A DNA stretch of 64,000 bases from Pseudomonas viridiflava (GTDB taxonomy: Bacteria; Pseudomonadota; Gammaproteobacteria; Pseudomonadales; Pseudomonadaceae): positions 1 to 64,000 of the forward strand of contig NZ_UTHA01000129.1 in assembly GCF_900582195.1 (NCBI RefSeq). Direction: 5' to 3'. Each line of letters starts with the position of its first letter. The stretch's first letter is position 1. The translations under genes were made by a program, and so were the position numbers. Under the pieces are notes generated by a model. It did not search any database and was not told the origin of the DNA. It saw only the letters and a program-made list of their open reading frames with translations. Shown here one piece after another: positions 34,880 through 43,325 of the stretch.

Positions 34880-35896
34880 TCAGTCAGTTTTTGCGCCACT
34901 GAGGCGCTCGAACGCCTGACTGGTGCGGATGACAAAACCTGTATCGGCACGAATCACAAAGAATGCACCAATGTCGTATTTTTCGGCATAGTCCCAACCC
35001 CTTTCCGGGCCGAGAATCAGCAACAGCGTCGATAGTCCATCGGCCATCAACGCTGAAGGATGAATCACCGTGACGGACGCCAGATCGTGTAGGACGGGTG
35101 CACCGGTGCGGGCATCGAAGGTGTGGGAATAGCGCCGGCCGTCCTGCAGGAAATAGTTGCGGTAGTCGCCGGAGGTGGAAACGCCGTAGCCGTCGACACT
35201 GATGATGCGCTCGGCGACTTGCTGATCGTCACGGGGCTCTTCCAAAGCGATGCGCCAGGGCGAGCCGTCGAGTTTTTTGCCTTTGGCCTTTAATTCCCCC
35301 GTGGCTTCAGCGAGGTAATCGTGAATACCCAGCGCGTCGAGCCTGGCCGCGATAGCATCGACGGCATAACCGGCAGCAATGCTGTTGAAATCGACTTCGA
35401 CGGCGGCGTCTTTGCACAACTGATCGCCATTGATATGCAGATGCTGGTGGCCAACCCGTTGCATTATTTCAGCCAGCGCAGCGGCATCAGGGACTTTCTC
35501 TTCACGACCTTGCGGACCGAAACCCCAGAGATTCATCAGCGGTTCGACGGTCAGGTCGTAGGAACCTTCGCTTTGTACTGACAGTTGTTCACCGATGCGG
35601 ATCAATTCGAGCACCGATGAGGGCATCTTCTGACAGCTATCGGCGGGCAAAGCGTTGAAGCGTTCAATGTCTGAATCATTGCGATAGGTGGACAGCTGCC
35701 GGTCGACTTCGGCGAGGATGCCTTCCACTTCGCTGCGAACTTGCGACGAGTCGGGATCACCCACATGCCGTAAGTACTTGATCGAATACGTGCTGCCCAT
35801 GGTGGGACCACCGAAACTTTCCAGTGAATCGCCATTGCCGCAGCCGGCTAAAAGGCCAGCCAGCATCACGACCCCACGCCATCGTCCAGTGAACAA
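34880..35896 (-). CDS. apbE: FAD:protein FMN transferase (lipoprotein)
   Basis: A 338-residue periplasmic flavin transferase that attaches FMN to Thr residues of target proteins such as NqrB/NqrC or RnfG. The lipobox LLAGC (Cys19) marks it as a lipoprotein. Family motifs GGPTMGSTYSIKY (29-41), DFNSIAAGYAVDAIAARL and the Mg-binding ...ADGLSTLLLILGPERG segment are present. In PAO1, as I recall, apbE lies next to the nqr operon; here no nqr gene adjoins it and a divergent MFS gene follows. Its substrate must be encoded elsewhere. Confidence 0.92.
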   Translation of the reverse strand: MFTGRWRGVVMLAGLLAGCGNGDSLESFGGPTMGSTYSIKYLRHVGDPDSSQVRSEVEGILAEVDRQLSTYRNDSDIERFNALPADSCQKMPSSVLELIRIGEQLSVQSEGSYDLTVEPLMNLWGFGPQGREEKVPDAAALAEIMQRVGHQHLHINGDQLCKDAAVEVDFNSIAAGYAVDAIAARLDALGIHDYLAEATGELKAKGKKLDGSPWRIALEEPRDDQQVAERIISVDGYGVSTSGDYRNYFLQDGRRYSHTFDARTGAPVLHDLASVTVIHPSALMADGLSTLLLILGPERGWDYAEKYDIGAFFVIRADTGFVIRTSQAFERLSGAKTD

Positions 35897-35982
35897 TTAT
35901 TCATCTCCCTGCAAAACCGCGACGGCCATTATGGGACACGAGCGAAACGCTTTCTTACAAGATTTAAAGTGAGTATTCAGAA

Positions 35983-37284
35983 ATGTCCTCCACGACCGGC
36001 AACGGCAAAGCGATCTTTCGCGTTGTCAGCGGCAACTTTCTCGAAATGTTCGACTTCATGGTCTACGGCTTCTACGCCACGGCCATCGCCAAGACCTTCT
36101 TCCCTACGGACAGCGCCTTCGCCTCCCTGATGCTTTCCCTGGCCACGTTCGGTGCAGGTTTCCTGATGCGTCCATTGGGGGCGATCTTTCTCGGCGCCTA
36201 CATCGACCGTCATGGCCGCCGCAAAGGCCTGATCATTACCTTGGCCATGATGGCTGCCGGGACCGTGCTGATTGCCTGCGTGCCAGGCTATGCGACGCTC
36301 GGTGTGGCAGCTCCCCTGCTAGTGCTGTTGGGCCGCCTGCTGCAAGGCTTCTCGGCCGGTGTCGAACTGGGCGGGGTGTCGGTGTATCTGGCGGAAATTT
36401 CCACCCCCGGACGCAAAGGCTTTTTCGTCAGTTGGCAGTCCGCCAGCCAGCAAGCGGCGGTGGTCTTCGCCGGGTTGCTCGGGGTCGCTCTCAACCATTG
36501 GCTAAGCCCGGAACAAATGGGCGACTGGGGCTGGCGCGTGCCGTTCCTCATCGGCTGCATGATTGTGCCGGTGATCTTCGTGATTCGCCGCTCGCTGGAG
36601 GAAACACCGGAATTCCAGGCCAGAAAACATCGCCCTATCCTGCGGGAAATCGTCCGCTCGATCGGTCAGAACTTTGGCATCGTCATCGCCGGCATGGCGC
36701 TGGTGGTGATGACCACGGTGTCTTTCTACCTGATCACCGCGTACACCCCGACCTTCGGCAAGGCGGAGTTGCACTTGTCGGACCTCGACGCGTTGCTGGT
36801 GACGGTGTGCATCGGCCTGTCGAATTTCTTCTGGTTGCCGGTGATGGGTTCGCTGTCTGACAAGGTCGGCCGTAAACCCCTGCTGCTGGCAGCGACGATT
36901 CTGGCGATTCTCACCGCTTATCCCGCCCTGTCGTGGCTGGTGGCGAACCCGAGCTTCAGCCATTTGCTGATCGTCGAGTTGTGGCTGTCGTTCCTGTACG
37001 GCTCGTACAACGGCGCGATGGTGGTGGCGCTGACCGAGATCATGCCGGTGGAAGTGCGTACGACCGGGTTCTCGCTGGCCTATAGCCTGGCGACAGCGAC
37101 GTTCGGCGGGTTTACCCCGGCGGCGTGCACGTATCTGATTCATGTGCTGGATAACAAGGCTGCGCCGGGGATCTGGCTGAGTGGCGCGGCGGTGCTGGGG
37201 TTGATTGCGACGCTGGTGATGTTCCGTGGCAATAAGCATGAACTGCGTACCGCGCAAGCGGCCGTACCCGGCGGCGCTCGATAA
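35983..37284 (+). CDS. MFS citrate/tricarballylate-type proton symporter
   Basis: A 433-residue, 12-TM major facilitator of the metabolite:H+ symporter group (CitA/TcuC-like). The MFS loop 2-3 motif is present as [13 protein letters not shown] (about residues 72-84) with a second copy, [13 protein letters not shown], at the start of the second half. The N-terminal [21 protein letters not shown] is very close to citrate and tricarballylate carriers. The exact substrate is not readable from sequence. Monocistronic, followed by a REPIN. Confidence 0.85.
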   Translation: MSSTTGNGKAIFRVVSGNFLEMFDFMVYGFYATAIAKTFFPTDSAFASLMLSLATFGAGFLMRPLGAIFLGAYIDRHGRRKGLIITLAMMAAGTVLIACVPGYATLGVAAPLLVLLGRLLQGFSAGVELGGVSVYLAEISTPGRKGFFVSWQSASQQAAVVFAGLLGVALNHWLSPEQMGDWGWRVPFLIGCMIVPVIFVIRRSLEETPEFQARKHRPILREIVRSIGQNFGIVIAGMALVVMTTVSFYLITAYTPTFGKAELHLSDLDALLVTVCIGLSNFFWLPVMGSLSDKVGRKPLLLAATILAILTAYPALSWLVANPSFSHLLIVELWLSFLYGSYNGAMVVALTEIMPVEVRTTGFSLAYSLATATFGGFTPAACTYLIHVLDNKAAPGIWLSGAAVLGLIATLVMFRGNKHELRTAQAAVPGGAR

Positions 37285-37290
37285 ATCGCC

Positions 37291-37365
37291 TTCGCGAGCA
37301 AGCTCGCTCCCACAGGGGATTTCTGAGTGACCTAGAACCAGTGTGGGAGCGAGCCTGCTCGCGAA
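37291..37365. repeat. REPIN (inverted REP pair)
   Basis: Forward core 37291-37314, reverse core 37342-37365 (variant GAGCCTGCTC), starting 6 bp after the MFS stop codon. Confidence 0.9.
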
Positions 37366-37407
37366 GGGGCCATTACTGACAACACAGCTCAAAAAAGGCC
37401 CACAAAC

Positions 37408-37440
37408 AAAAACGCCCCGACCAAAGTCGGGGCGTTTTCA
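37408..37440. terminator. Bidirectional intrinsic terminator
   Basis: Perfect 11-bp stem (37411-37421 with 37426-37436), loop CAAA, with A run before and T run after; serves the convergent MFS and gap genes. Confidence 0.92.
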
Positions 37441-37454
37441 GGTGCAGCTATCGC

Positions 37455-38903
37455 TTAGCGCGGGAACGCTGGCGGGTTTACACCGGCCATGTCTTCCATC
37501 ACGCGAACCACCTGGCAGCTGTAACCGAACTCGTTGTCGTACCAGACGTACAGAACAACGCGGTTGTCCTGAACGATGGTCGCCTCAGCATCGACCACAC
37601 CGGCGTGGCGCGAGCCAACGAAGTCGGTCGAAACCACTTCCTGCGAGTTAACGAAGTCGATCTGCTTGTGCAAATCGGAGTGCAGCGCCATGTAGCGCAG
37701 GTACTCGTTCATCTCTTCACGGGTGGCGGCTTTCTCAAGGTTGAGGTTGAGAATGGCCATCGACACGTTCGGCGTCGGAACACGGATCGCGTTACCGGTC
37801 AGCTTGCCGGCCAGCTCAGGCAGGGCCTTGGCAGCAGCGGTGGCAGCACCGGTCTCGGTGATGACCATGTTCAGCGCGGCGCTGCGACCACGGCGATCGC
37901 CCTTGTGGAAGTTGTCGATCAGGTTCTGGTCGTTGGTGTACGAGTGAACGGTTTCGACGTGACCGTTGATGATGCCGAACTTGTCATTCACCGCTTTCAG
38001 CACCGGCACGATGGCGTTGGTGGTGCAGGATGCGGCGGAGACGATCTTGTCATCAGCGGTGATTTCACCGTGGTTGATACCGTGAACGATGTTCTTCAGC
38101 TTTCCTTTGCCAGGCGCGGTCAGAACAACGCGGTCGATACCCGGGCAGGCCAGGTGCTGACCCAGACCATCGGCGTCACGCCATACACCGGTGTTGTCCA
38201 CCAGCAGCGCGTCTTTGATGCCGTACTGGGTGTAATCCACTTCAGTCGGGTTCTTCGCGTAGATTACCTGGATCAGGTTACCGTTGGCGGTGATGGTGTT
38301 GTTTTCTTCATCGATGGTAATGGTGCCGTTGAACGAACCGTGTACCGAATCGCGACGCAGCAGGCTGGCACGTTTGGTCAGGTCGTTTTCGGCGCCTTTG
38401 CGCACCACGATGGCACGCAGACGCAGACCGTCGCCACCACCGGTTTTCTCGATCAGGATGCGCGCCAGCAGACGACCGATACGACCGAAGCCATAGAGCA
38501 CAACGTCGGTGCCTTTACGTGCGGAAGCGTTTTGCTGGCCAACCACGTCTGCCATTTCTTCACGAACGAATTGCTCGGCGCTGCGGCCATTGCCTTCGTT
38601 ACGGAATTTGAACGCCAACTTGCCCAGATCTACCGAAGCCGCGCCGAGCTTGAGCTCGCTCATGGCCTTGAGCAGTGGGAATGTTTCGTGGACGGAGAGT
38701 TCGCTGTCGTCGGAAGAACGGTGGCGCGCAAAGCGGTGAGCTTTGAGAATCGCGATGACAGACTGGTTGATCAGGCTGCGGCCATAGATCGAGCTCACCA
38801 CGTTGTTATTGCGGTAGAGCTGACCGATAAGCGGAATCATCGCTTCTGCGAGTGCTTCACGGTCGATCCATTCACCAAGACACTGGTCGGGCTTCTGAGT
38901 CAC
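37455..38903 (-). CDS. Glyceraldehyde-3-phosphate dehydrogenase, long form
   Basis: A 482-residue GAPDH. After an N-terminal extension of about 130 residues comes the standard NAD domain (YGFGRIG, 137-143) and catalytic site SCTTN with Cys293. The extension (helical, charged) is absent from E. coli GapA (331) but usual in the Pseudomonas gene next to mfd. The frame is open to 39137 and an ATG lies at 38918, but the GTG at 38903 has GGAAGG 5 bases upstream and is preferred. Direction of flux (glycolytic or gluconeogenic) is not shown by the sequence. Monocistronic. Confidence 0.88.
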   Translation of the reverse strand: MTQKPDQCLGEWIDREALAEAMIPLIGQLYRNNNVVSSIYGRSLINQSVIAILKAHRFARHRSSDDSELSVHETFPLLKAMSELKLGAASVDLGKLAFKFRNEGNGRSAEQFVREEMADVVGQQNASARKGTDVVLYGFGRIGRLLARILIEKTGGGDGLRLRAIVVRKGAENDLTKRASLLRRDSVHGSFNGTITIDEENNTITANGNLIQVIYAKNPTEVDYTQYGIKDALLVDNTGVWRDADGLGQHLACPGIDRVVLTAPGKGKLKNIVHGINHGEITADDKIVSAASCTTNAIVPVLKAVNDKFGIINGHVETVHSYTNDQNLIDNFHKGDRRGRSAALNMVITETGAATAAAKALPELAGKLTGNAIRVPTPNVSMAILNLNLEKAATREEMNEYLRYMALHSDLHKQIDFVNSQEVVSTDFVGSRHAGVVDAEATIVQDNRVVLYVWYDNEFGYSCQVVRVMEDMAGVNPPAFPR

Positions 38904-39272
38904 GGTAACCTTCCACATGTAGGGGCAGAAAAAAGGGGCTACATTATGCCGCCGACAACCTCCTGTAGCAATGCGCGCTTGTCGCGAAATCGGTAACAAA
39001 ATTCCGTTCAAAAAAATTACGCCTCTCTCAAGCCCAGTAAAACCGGGGCTTTCAGCGCAGTCAATTTTTCGACGACTGTTAGACGATGTCTGTAACCCTC
39101 CGTAACACCAGCCACTTTCGGCACTACATAACCACAAAAAACCGGCTGGTTTTTATGGTTACCACTACATTTCGTCCAAACAGCGAAGATAGACGTAGTC
39201 TGCAACTGACAGGCGGCACCTGACGCCGCTACAATTACCGACTTTGTCGCAAAGCCTGGAGCTCAACCTTCC
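38904..39272. other. Divergent gap between GAPDH and mfd genes, with inverted repeat
   Basis: A 369-bp gene-free region. The main feature is a near-perfect inverted repeat at 39129-39161 (left arm TAACCACAAAAAACC, right arm GGTTTTTATGGTTA, one bulged A and one mismatch, loop GGCT), flanked by two CACTACAT copies (39123-39130 and 39163-39170). No gene ends here, so it is not an ordinary terminator and may be an operator. I see no credible small reading frame. Confidence 0.55.
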
Positions 39273-42200
39273 GTGCCCGTTCTGCGTCTACCGCTACTCC
39301 CTGCCGAGGCAGGTAAACAGCATTGGGGCAATCTCCCCGGTGCGGCCCTCAGCCTGGCGATTGCCGAGGCTGCCAGCGCTGCCAAGCGCTTCACCCTGCT
39401 ACTGACCGCCGACAGCCAGAGCGCTGAACGACTGGAACAGGAGCTGAGTTTCTTCGCCCCGGATTTGCCCGTTCTGCATTTCCCCGACTGGGAAACCCTG
39501 CCCTACGACCTGTTCTCGCCGCACCAGGACATCATTTCCCAGCGCATCGCCAGCCTCTACAGGTTGCCGGAGCTGGAACATGGCGTGCTGGTGGTGCCGA
39601 TCACCACAGCGTTGCACCGCTTGGCGCCGACCAAATTCCTGCTCGGCAGCAGCCTGGTGCTGGACGTCGGGCAGAAGCTCGATGTCGAACAGATGCGTGC
39701 GCGACTCGAAGCCAGTGGCTATCGCTACGTCGACACGGTCTATGAGCACGGCGAGTTCACCGTACGCGGCGCGCTGATCGACCTGTTCCCGATGGGCAGC
39801 AAACTGCCGTATCGCATCGACTTGTTCGACGATGAAATCGAAACCCTGCGCACCTTCGATCCGGAAAACCAGCGCTCCATCGACAAGGTCGATTCGGTCA
39901 AGCTGCTGCCGGCCCGTGAGTTTCCGCTGCAGAAAGACGCGGTCACCCGTTTCAAGGCACGCTTTCGCGAGCGTTTCGACGTCGACTTCCGTCGCTGCCC
40001 GATCTTTCAGGATCTGAGCAGCGGCATCACTCCGGCCGGTATCGAGTACTACCTGCCGCTGTTCTTCGACGAAACCTCGACCCTGTTCGATTACCTGCCG
40101 CAGGACACCCAGGTGTTCTCGCTGCCGGGCATCGAGCAAGCGGCGGAAAACTTCTGGAACGACGTGCGCAACCGTTATGAAGAGCGTCGCGTCGATCCAT
40201 CGCGTCCTTTATTGCCACCGGCGGAATTGTTCCTGCCGGTGGAAGACTGTTTCGCCCGACTGAAGAGTTGGCCGCGTGTGGTCGCCAGCCAACAAGACGT
40301 CGAAAGCGGTGTCGGCCGCGAGCGTTTTCCTGCGCAAGCACTGCCGAATCTGGCAATCGAAGCCAAAGCCACACAACCGTTGGCAGCGCTCTCAGCCTTC
40401 CTTGACGAGTTCCCCGGCCGCGTGCTGTTCACCGCCGAATCCGCCGGCCGTCGCGAAGTGCTGCTGGAACTGCTCGAACGCCTGAAGCTGCGACCGAAAA
40501 CCGTCGACAGCTGGCCCGACTTTGTTGCGAGCAAGGATCGCCTGGCGATCACCATTGCCCCGCTCGATGAAGGTCTGATGCTGGATGACCCGGCGCTGGC
40601 ATTGGTCGCGGAAAGTCCGCTGTTCGGCCAACGCGTGATGCAACGCCGTCGTCGCGAGAAACGCAGCGACGTCAGCAATGACGCAGTGATCAAAAACCTC
40701 ACCGAGCTGCGCGAAGGCGCACCGGTGGTGCACATCGATCATGGCGTCGGCCGCTATCTGGGCCTGACGATTCTGGAAATCGACAATCAGGCTGCCGAAT
40801 TCCTCACCCTCGAATACGCCGAGGCCGCCAAGCTCTACGTGCCGGTGGCCAACCTGCATTTGATCGCGCGCTACACCGGCAGCGACGATTCGCTCGCCCC
40901 GCTGCACCGCCTCGGCTCCGAGACCTGGCAGAAAGCCAAGCGCAAAGCCGCCGAACAGGTGCGTGACGTCGCCGCCGAACTGCTCGACATCTATGCCCGT
41001 CGTGCCGCTCGCGAAGGCTATGCATTCGCCGACCCGAAAGCCGATTACGCCACCTTCAGCGCTGGTTTCCCGTTCGAAGAAACCCCGGATCAGCAATCGA
41101 CCATCGAAGCCGTGCGCGAAGACATGCTCGCGCCGAAACCGATGGATCGACTGGTCTGCGGCGACGTTGGCTTCGGCAAGACCGAAGTGGCCATGCGTGC
41201 GGCGTTCATCGCCGTGCACGGCGGTCGTCAGGTGGCGATTCTGGTGCCGACCACCCTGCTCGCCCAACAGCACTACAACAGCTTCCGCGACCGCTTCGCC
41301 GACTGGCCGGTGACTGTGGAAGTGATGAGCCGCTTCAAGTCGGCCAAGGAAGTGAATGCTGCGATTGCCGATCTGGCCGAAGGCAAGATCGACATCGTTA
41401 TTGGCACGCACAAGTTGCTGTCCGATGATGTGAAGATCAAAAACCTCGGGCTGGTGATCATCGACGAAGAGCACCGTTTCGGTGTCCGCCAGAAGGAACA
41501 GCTCAAGGCCCTGCGCAGCGAAGTCGACATTCTTACGCTGACCGCCACACCGATTCCGCGCACGCTGAACATGGCGGTGTCGGGCATGCGCGACCTGTCG
41601 ATCATCGCCACGCCGCCAGCACGACGCCTGTCGGTGCGCACCTTCGTCATGGAGCAGAACAAGAGCACGGTCAAAGAAGCCCTGCTCCGCGAACTGCTGC
41701 GTGGCGGTCAGGTTTACTACCTGCACAATGATGTGAAAACCATCGAAAAGTGCGCCGCGGATCTCGCCGAACTGGTGCCGGAAGCACGCATCGGCATCGG
41801 TCACGGACAGATGCGCGAGCGCGAACTCGAACAGGTGATGAGCGACTTCTATCACAAGCGCTTCAACGTGCTGATCGCCTCGACCATCATCGAGACCGGC
41901 ATCGACGTACCGAGCGCCAACACCATCATCATCGAGCGCGCCGACAAATTCGGCCTGGCGCAACTGCACCAGTTGCGCGGTCGCGTTGGCCGCAGTCACC
42001 ACCAGGCTTATGCGTACCTGCTTACGCCGCCGCGCCAGCAAATCACCTCGGATGCAGAAAAGCGTCTGGAAGCGATTGCCAATACGCAGGACCTCGGCGC
42101 CGGTTTCGTCCTGGCGACCAATGACCTGGAAATCCGTGGCGCTGGCGAACTGCTCGGCGATGGCCAGAGCGGGCAGATTCAAGCCGTGGGTTTCACGCTG

Positions 42201-42722
42201 TACATGGAGATGCTCGAACGTGCGGTGAAATCGATCCGCAAGGGCGAGCAACCCAACCTCGATCAACCGCTCGGCGGTGGTCCGGAAGTCAACCTGCGGG
42301 TGCCGGCGCTGATTCCGGAAGACTACCTGCCGGATGTTCACGCCCGCCTGATTCTGTACAAGCGCATTGCTTCGGCGACCGACGAGGAAGGCCTGAAAGA
42401 TCTGCAAGTCGAGATGATCGACCGTTTCGGCCTGCTGCCGGAACCAACGAAAAATCTGGTGCGCATCACTGCGCTGAAATTGCAGGCTGAGCAGTTGGGC
42501 ATCAAGAAGGTCGATGGTGGCCCGCAAGGTGGACGCATCGAGTTTGAAGCGCAGACGCCGGTCGACCCGATGACGCTGATCAAGCTGATCCAGAACCAGC
42601 CGAAACGCTACAAATTCGAAGGCGCGACGATGTTCAAATTCCAGGTACCGATGGAACGTCCGGAAGAGCGCTTTAATACTGTAGAGGCGCTGTTTGAGCG
42701 CCTCCTCCCGAAATCTGTTTGA
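39273..42722 (+). CDS. mfd: Transcription-repair coupling factor
   Basis: An 1149-residue ATP-dependent translocase that removes stalled RNA polymerase at lesions and recruits UvrA. Domain order: UvrB-homology region (about 1-340), RNA-polymerase interaction domain (about 470-550), RecG-like helicase with Walker A GDVGFGKTE (about 630) and DEEH box (about 730), and the C-terminal TRCF domain (from about 1000). Start is GTG at 39273, giving VPVLRLPLLPAEAG, which fits the family. Length equals E. coli Mfd (1148). The csiV-like gene follows by 10 bp. Confidence 0.96.
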   Translation: MPVLRLPLLPAEAGKQHWGNLPGAALSLAIAEAASAAKRFTLLLTADSQSAERLEQELSFFAPDLPVLHFPDWETLPYDLFSPHQDIISQRIASLYRLPELEHGVLVVPITTALHRLAPTKFLLGSSLVLDVGQKLDVEQMRARLEASGYRYVDTVYEHGEFTVRGALIDLFPMGSKLPYRIDLFDDEIETLRTFDPENQRSIDKVDSVKLLPAREFPLQKDAVTRFKARFRERFDVDFRRCPIFQDLSSGITPAGIEYYLPLFFDETSTLFDYLPQDTQVFSLPGIEQAAENFWNDVRNRYEERRVDPSRPLLPPAELFLPVEDCFARLKSWPRVVASQQDVESGVGRERFPAQALPNLAIEAKATQPLAALSAFLDEFPGRVLFTAESAGRREVLLELLERLKLRPKTVDSWPDFVASKDRLAITIAPLDEGLMLDDPALALVAESPLFGQRVMQRRRREKRSDVSNDAVIKNLTELREGAPVVHIDHGVGRYLGLTILEIDNQAAEFLTLEYAEAAKLYVPVANLHLIARYTGSDDSLAPLHRLGSETWQKAKRKAAEQVRDVAAELLDIYARRAAREGYAFADPKADYATFSAGFPFEETPDQQSTIEAVREDMLAPKPMDRLVCGDVGFGKTEVAMRAAFIAVHGGRQVAILVPTTLLAQQHYNSFRDRFADWPVTVEVMSRFKSAKEVNAAIADLAEGKIDIVIGTHKLLSDDVKIKNLGLVIIDEEHRFGVRQKEQLKALRSEVDILTLTATPIPRTLNMAVSGMRDLSIIATPPARRLSVRTFVMEQNKSTVKEALLRELLRGGQVYYLHNDVKTIEKCAADLAELVPEARIGIGHGQMRERELEQVMSDFYHKRFNVLIASTIIETGIDVPSANTIIIERADKFGLAQLHQLRGRVGRSHHQAYAYLLTPPRQQITSDAEKRLEAIANTQDLGAGFVLATNDLEIRGAGELLGDGQSGQIQAVGFTLYMEMLERAVKSIRKGEQPNLDQPLGGGPEVNLRVPALIPEDYLPDVHARLILYKRIASATDEEGLKDLQVEMIDRFGLLPEPTKNLVRITALKLQAEQLGIKKVDGGPQGGRIEFEAQTPVDPMTLIKLIQNQPKRYKFEGATMFKFQVPMERPEERFNTVEALFERLLPKSV

Positions 42723-42732
42723 AGGACGCCCA

Positions 42733-43314
42733 ATGCGCCTGTTTCGTTCGCTGACTTTGCTGCTGACCTCGCTTTTGATAACAGTGTCAGCACCCTCGGT
42801 TTTCGCCGATGACCTGTATCAGGTCGAAATGATTCTGGTGCGCCAGAACGCCGTGCCGGCCATCGTCAGCCGTACCGCGCCGGAGGACTGGGCCGCTGGT
42901 GCCCAGCGCTTGAACGATGACAGCAAACGCACACCTGCGTTGAATGACGTTGCCACCAAGCTCACCGCCAGCGGCAACTACACCGTGCTGATGCACAAGG
43001 CCTGGCAGCAAACCCTTGGCGAAGCACCGGCAAAAGTTGCGGTCAGCGACGGTCAGGAGCAGTTCGGCCAATTCCCGATCGAAGGCACGCTGGAGATGAA
43101 GCTCGGGCGCTTCACCGACGTGGCGGCCGACTTCTGGGTCAATCAGATCGACGCCAATGGCTTGGTCACCGCCAGCGAGCGGCTGAAACAGTACAGCCAC
43201 ACCAAGAACGGCCAACTCAACTATCTCGATAACGGCCATCTGGCCCTGCTGATCAAGATCACTTCCCTGACCGCGCCTGCGCCACGGGAAGCGCCTGAAG
43301 CGATTCCGGACTGA
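42733..43314 (+). CDS. CsiV-family secreted protein
   Basis: A 193-residue protein with a signal peptide (MRLFRSLTLLLTSLLITVSAPSVFA, about 1-25). The mature part begins DDLYQVEMILVRQ, the stretch typical of the CsiV family (DUF2803-type periplasmic/outer-membrane-facing proteins named from a cell shape and peptidoglycan factor). The frame opens at 42694 inside mfd, but ATG 42733 follows GAAGGA. It is in a run with mfd. Its role in Pseudomonas is not known to me. Confidence 0.8.
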   Translation: MRLFRSLTLLLTSLLITVSAPSVFADDLYQVEMILVRQNAVPAIVSRTAPEDWAAGAQRLNDDSKRTPALNDVATKLTASGNYTVLMHKAWQQTLGEAPAKVAVSDGQEQFGQFPIEGTLEMKLGRFTDVAADFWVNQIDANGLVTASERLKQYSHTKNGQLNYLDNGHLALLIKITSLTAPAPREAPEAIPD

Positions 43315-43325
43315 TCGAAGTCCTT

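Noticed and set aside
40392..42527. 711-residue minus-strand frame inside mfd
   Set aside because: Antisense shadow of a highly conserved gene with full-length domains on the plus strand; composition is not protein-like.
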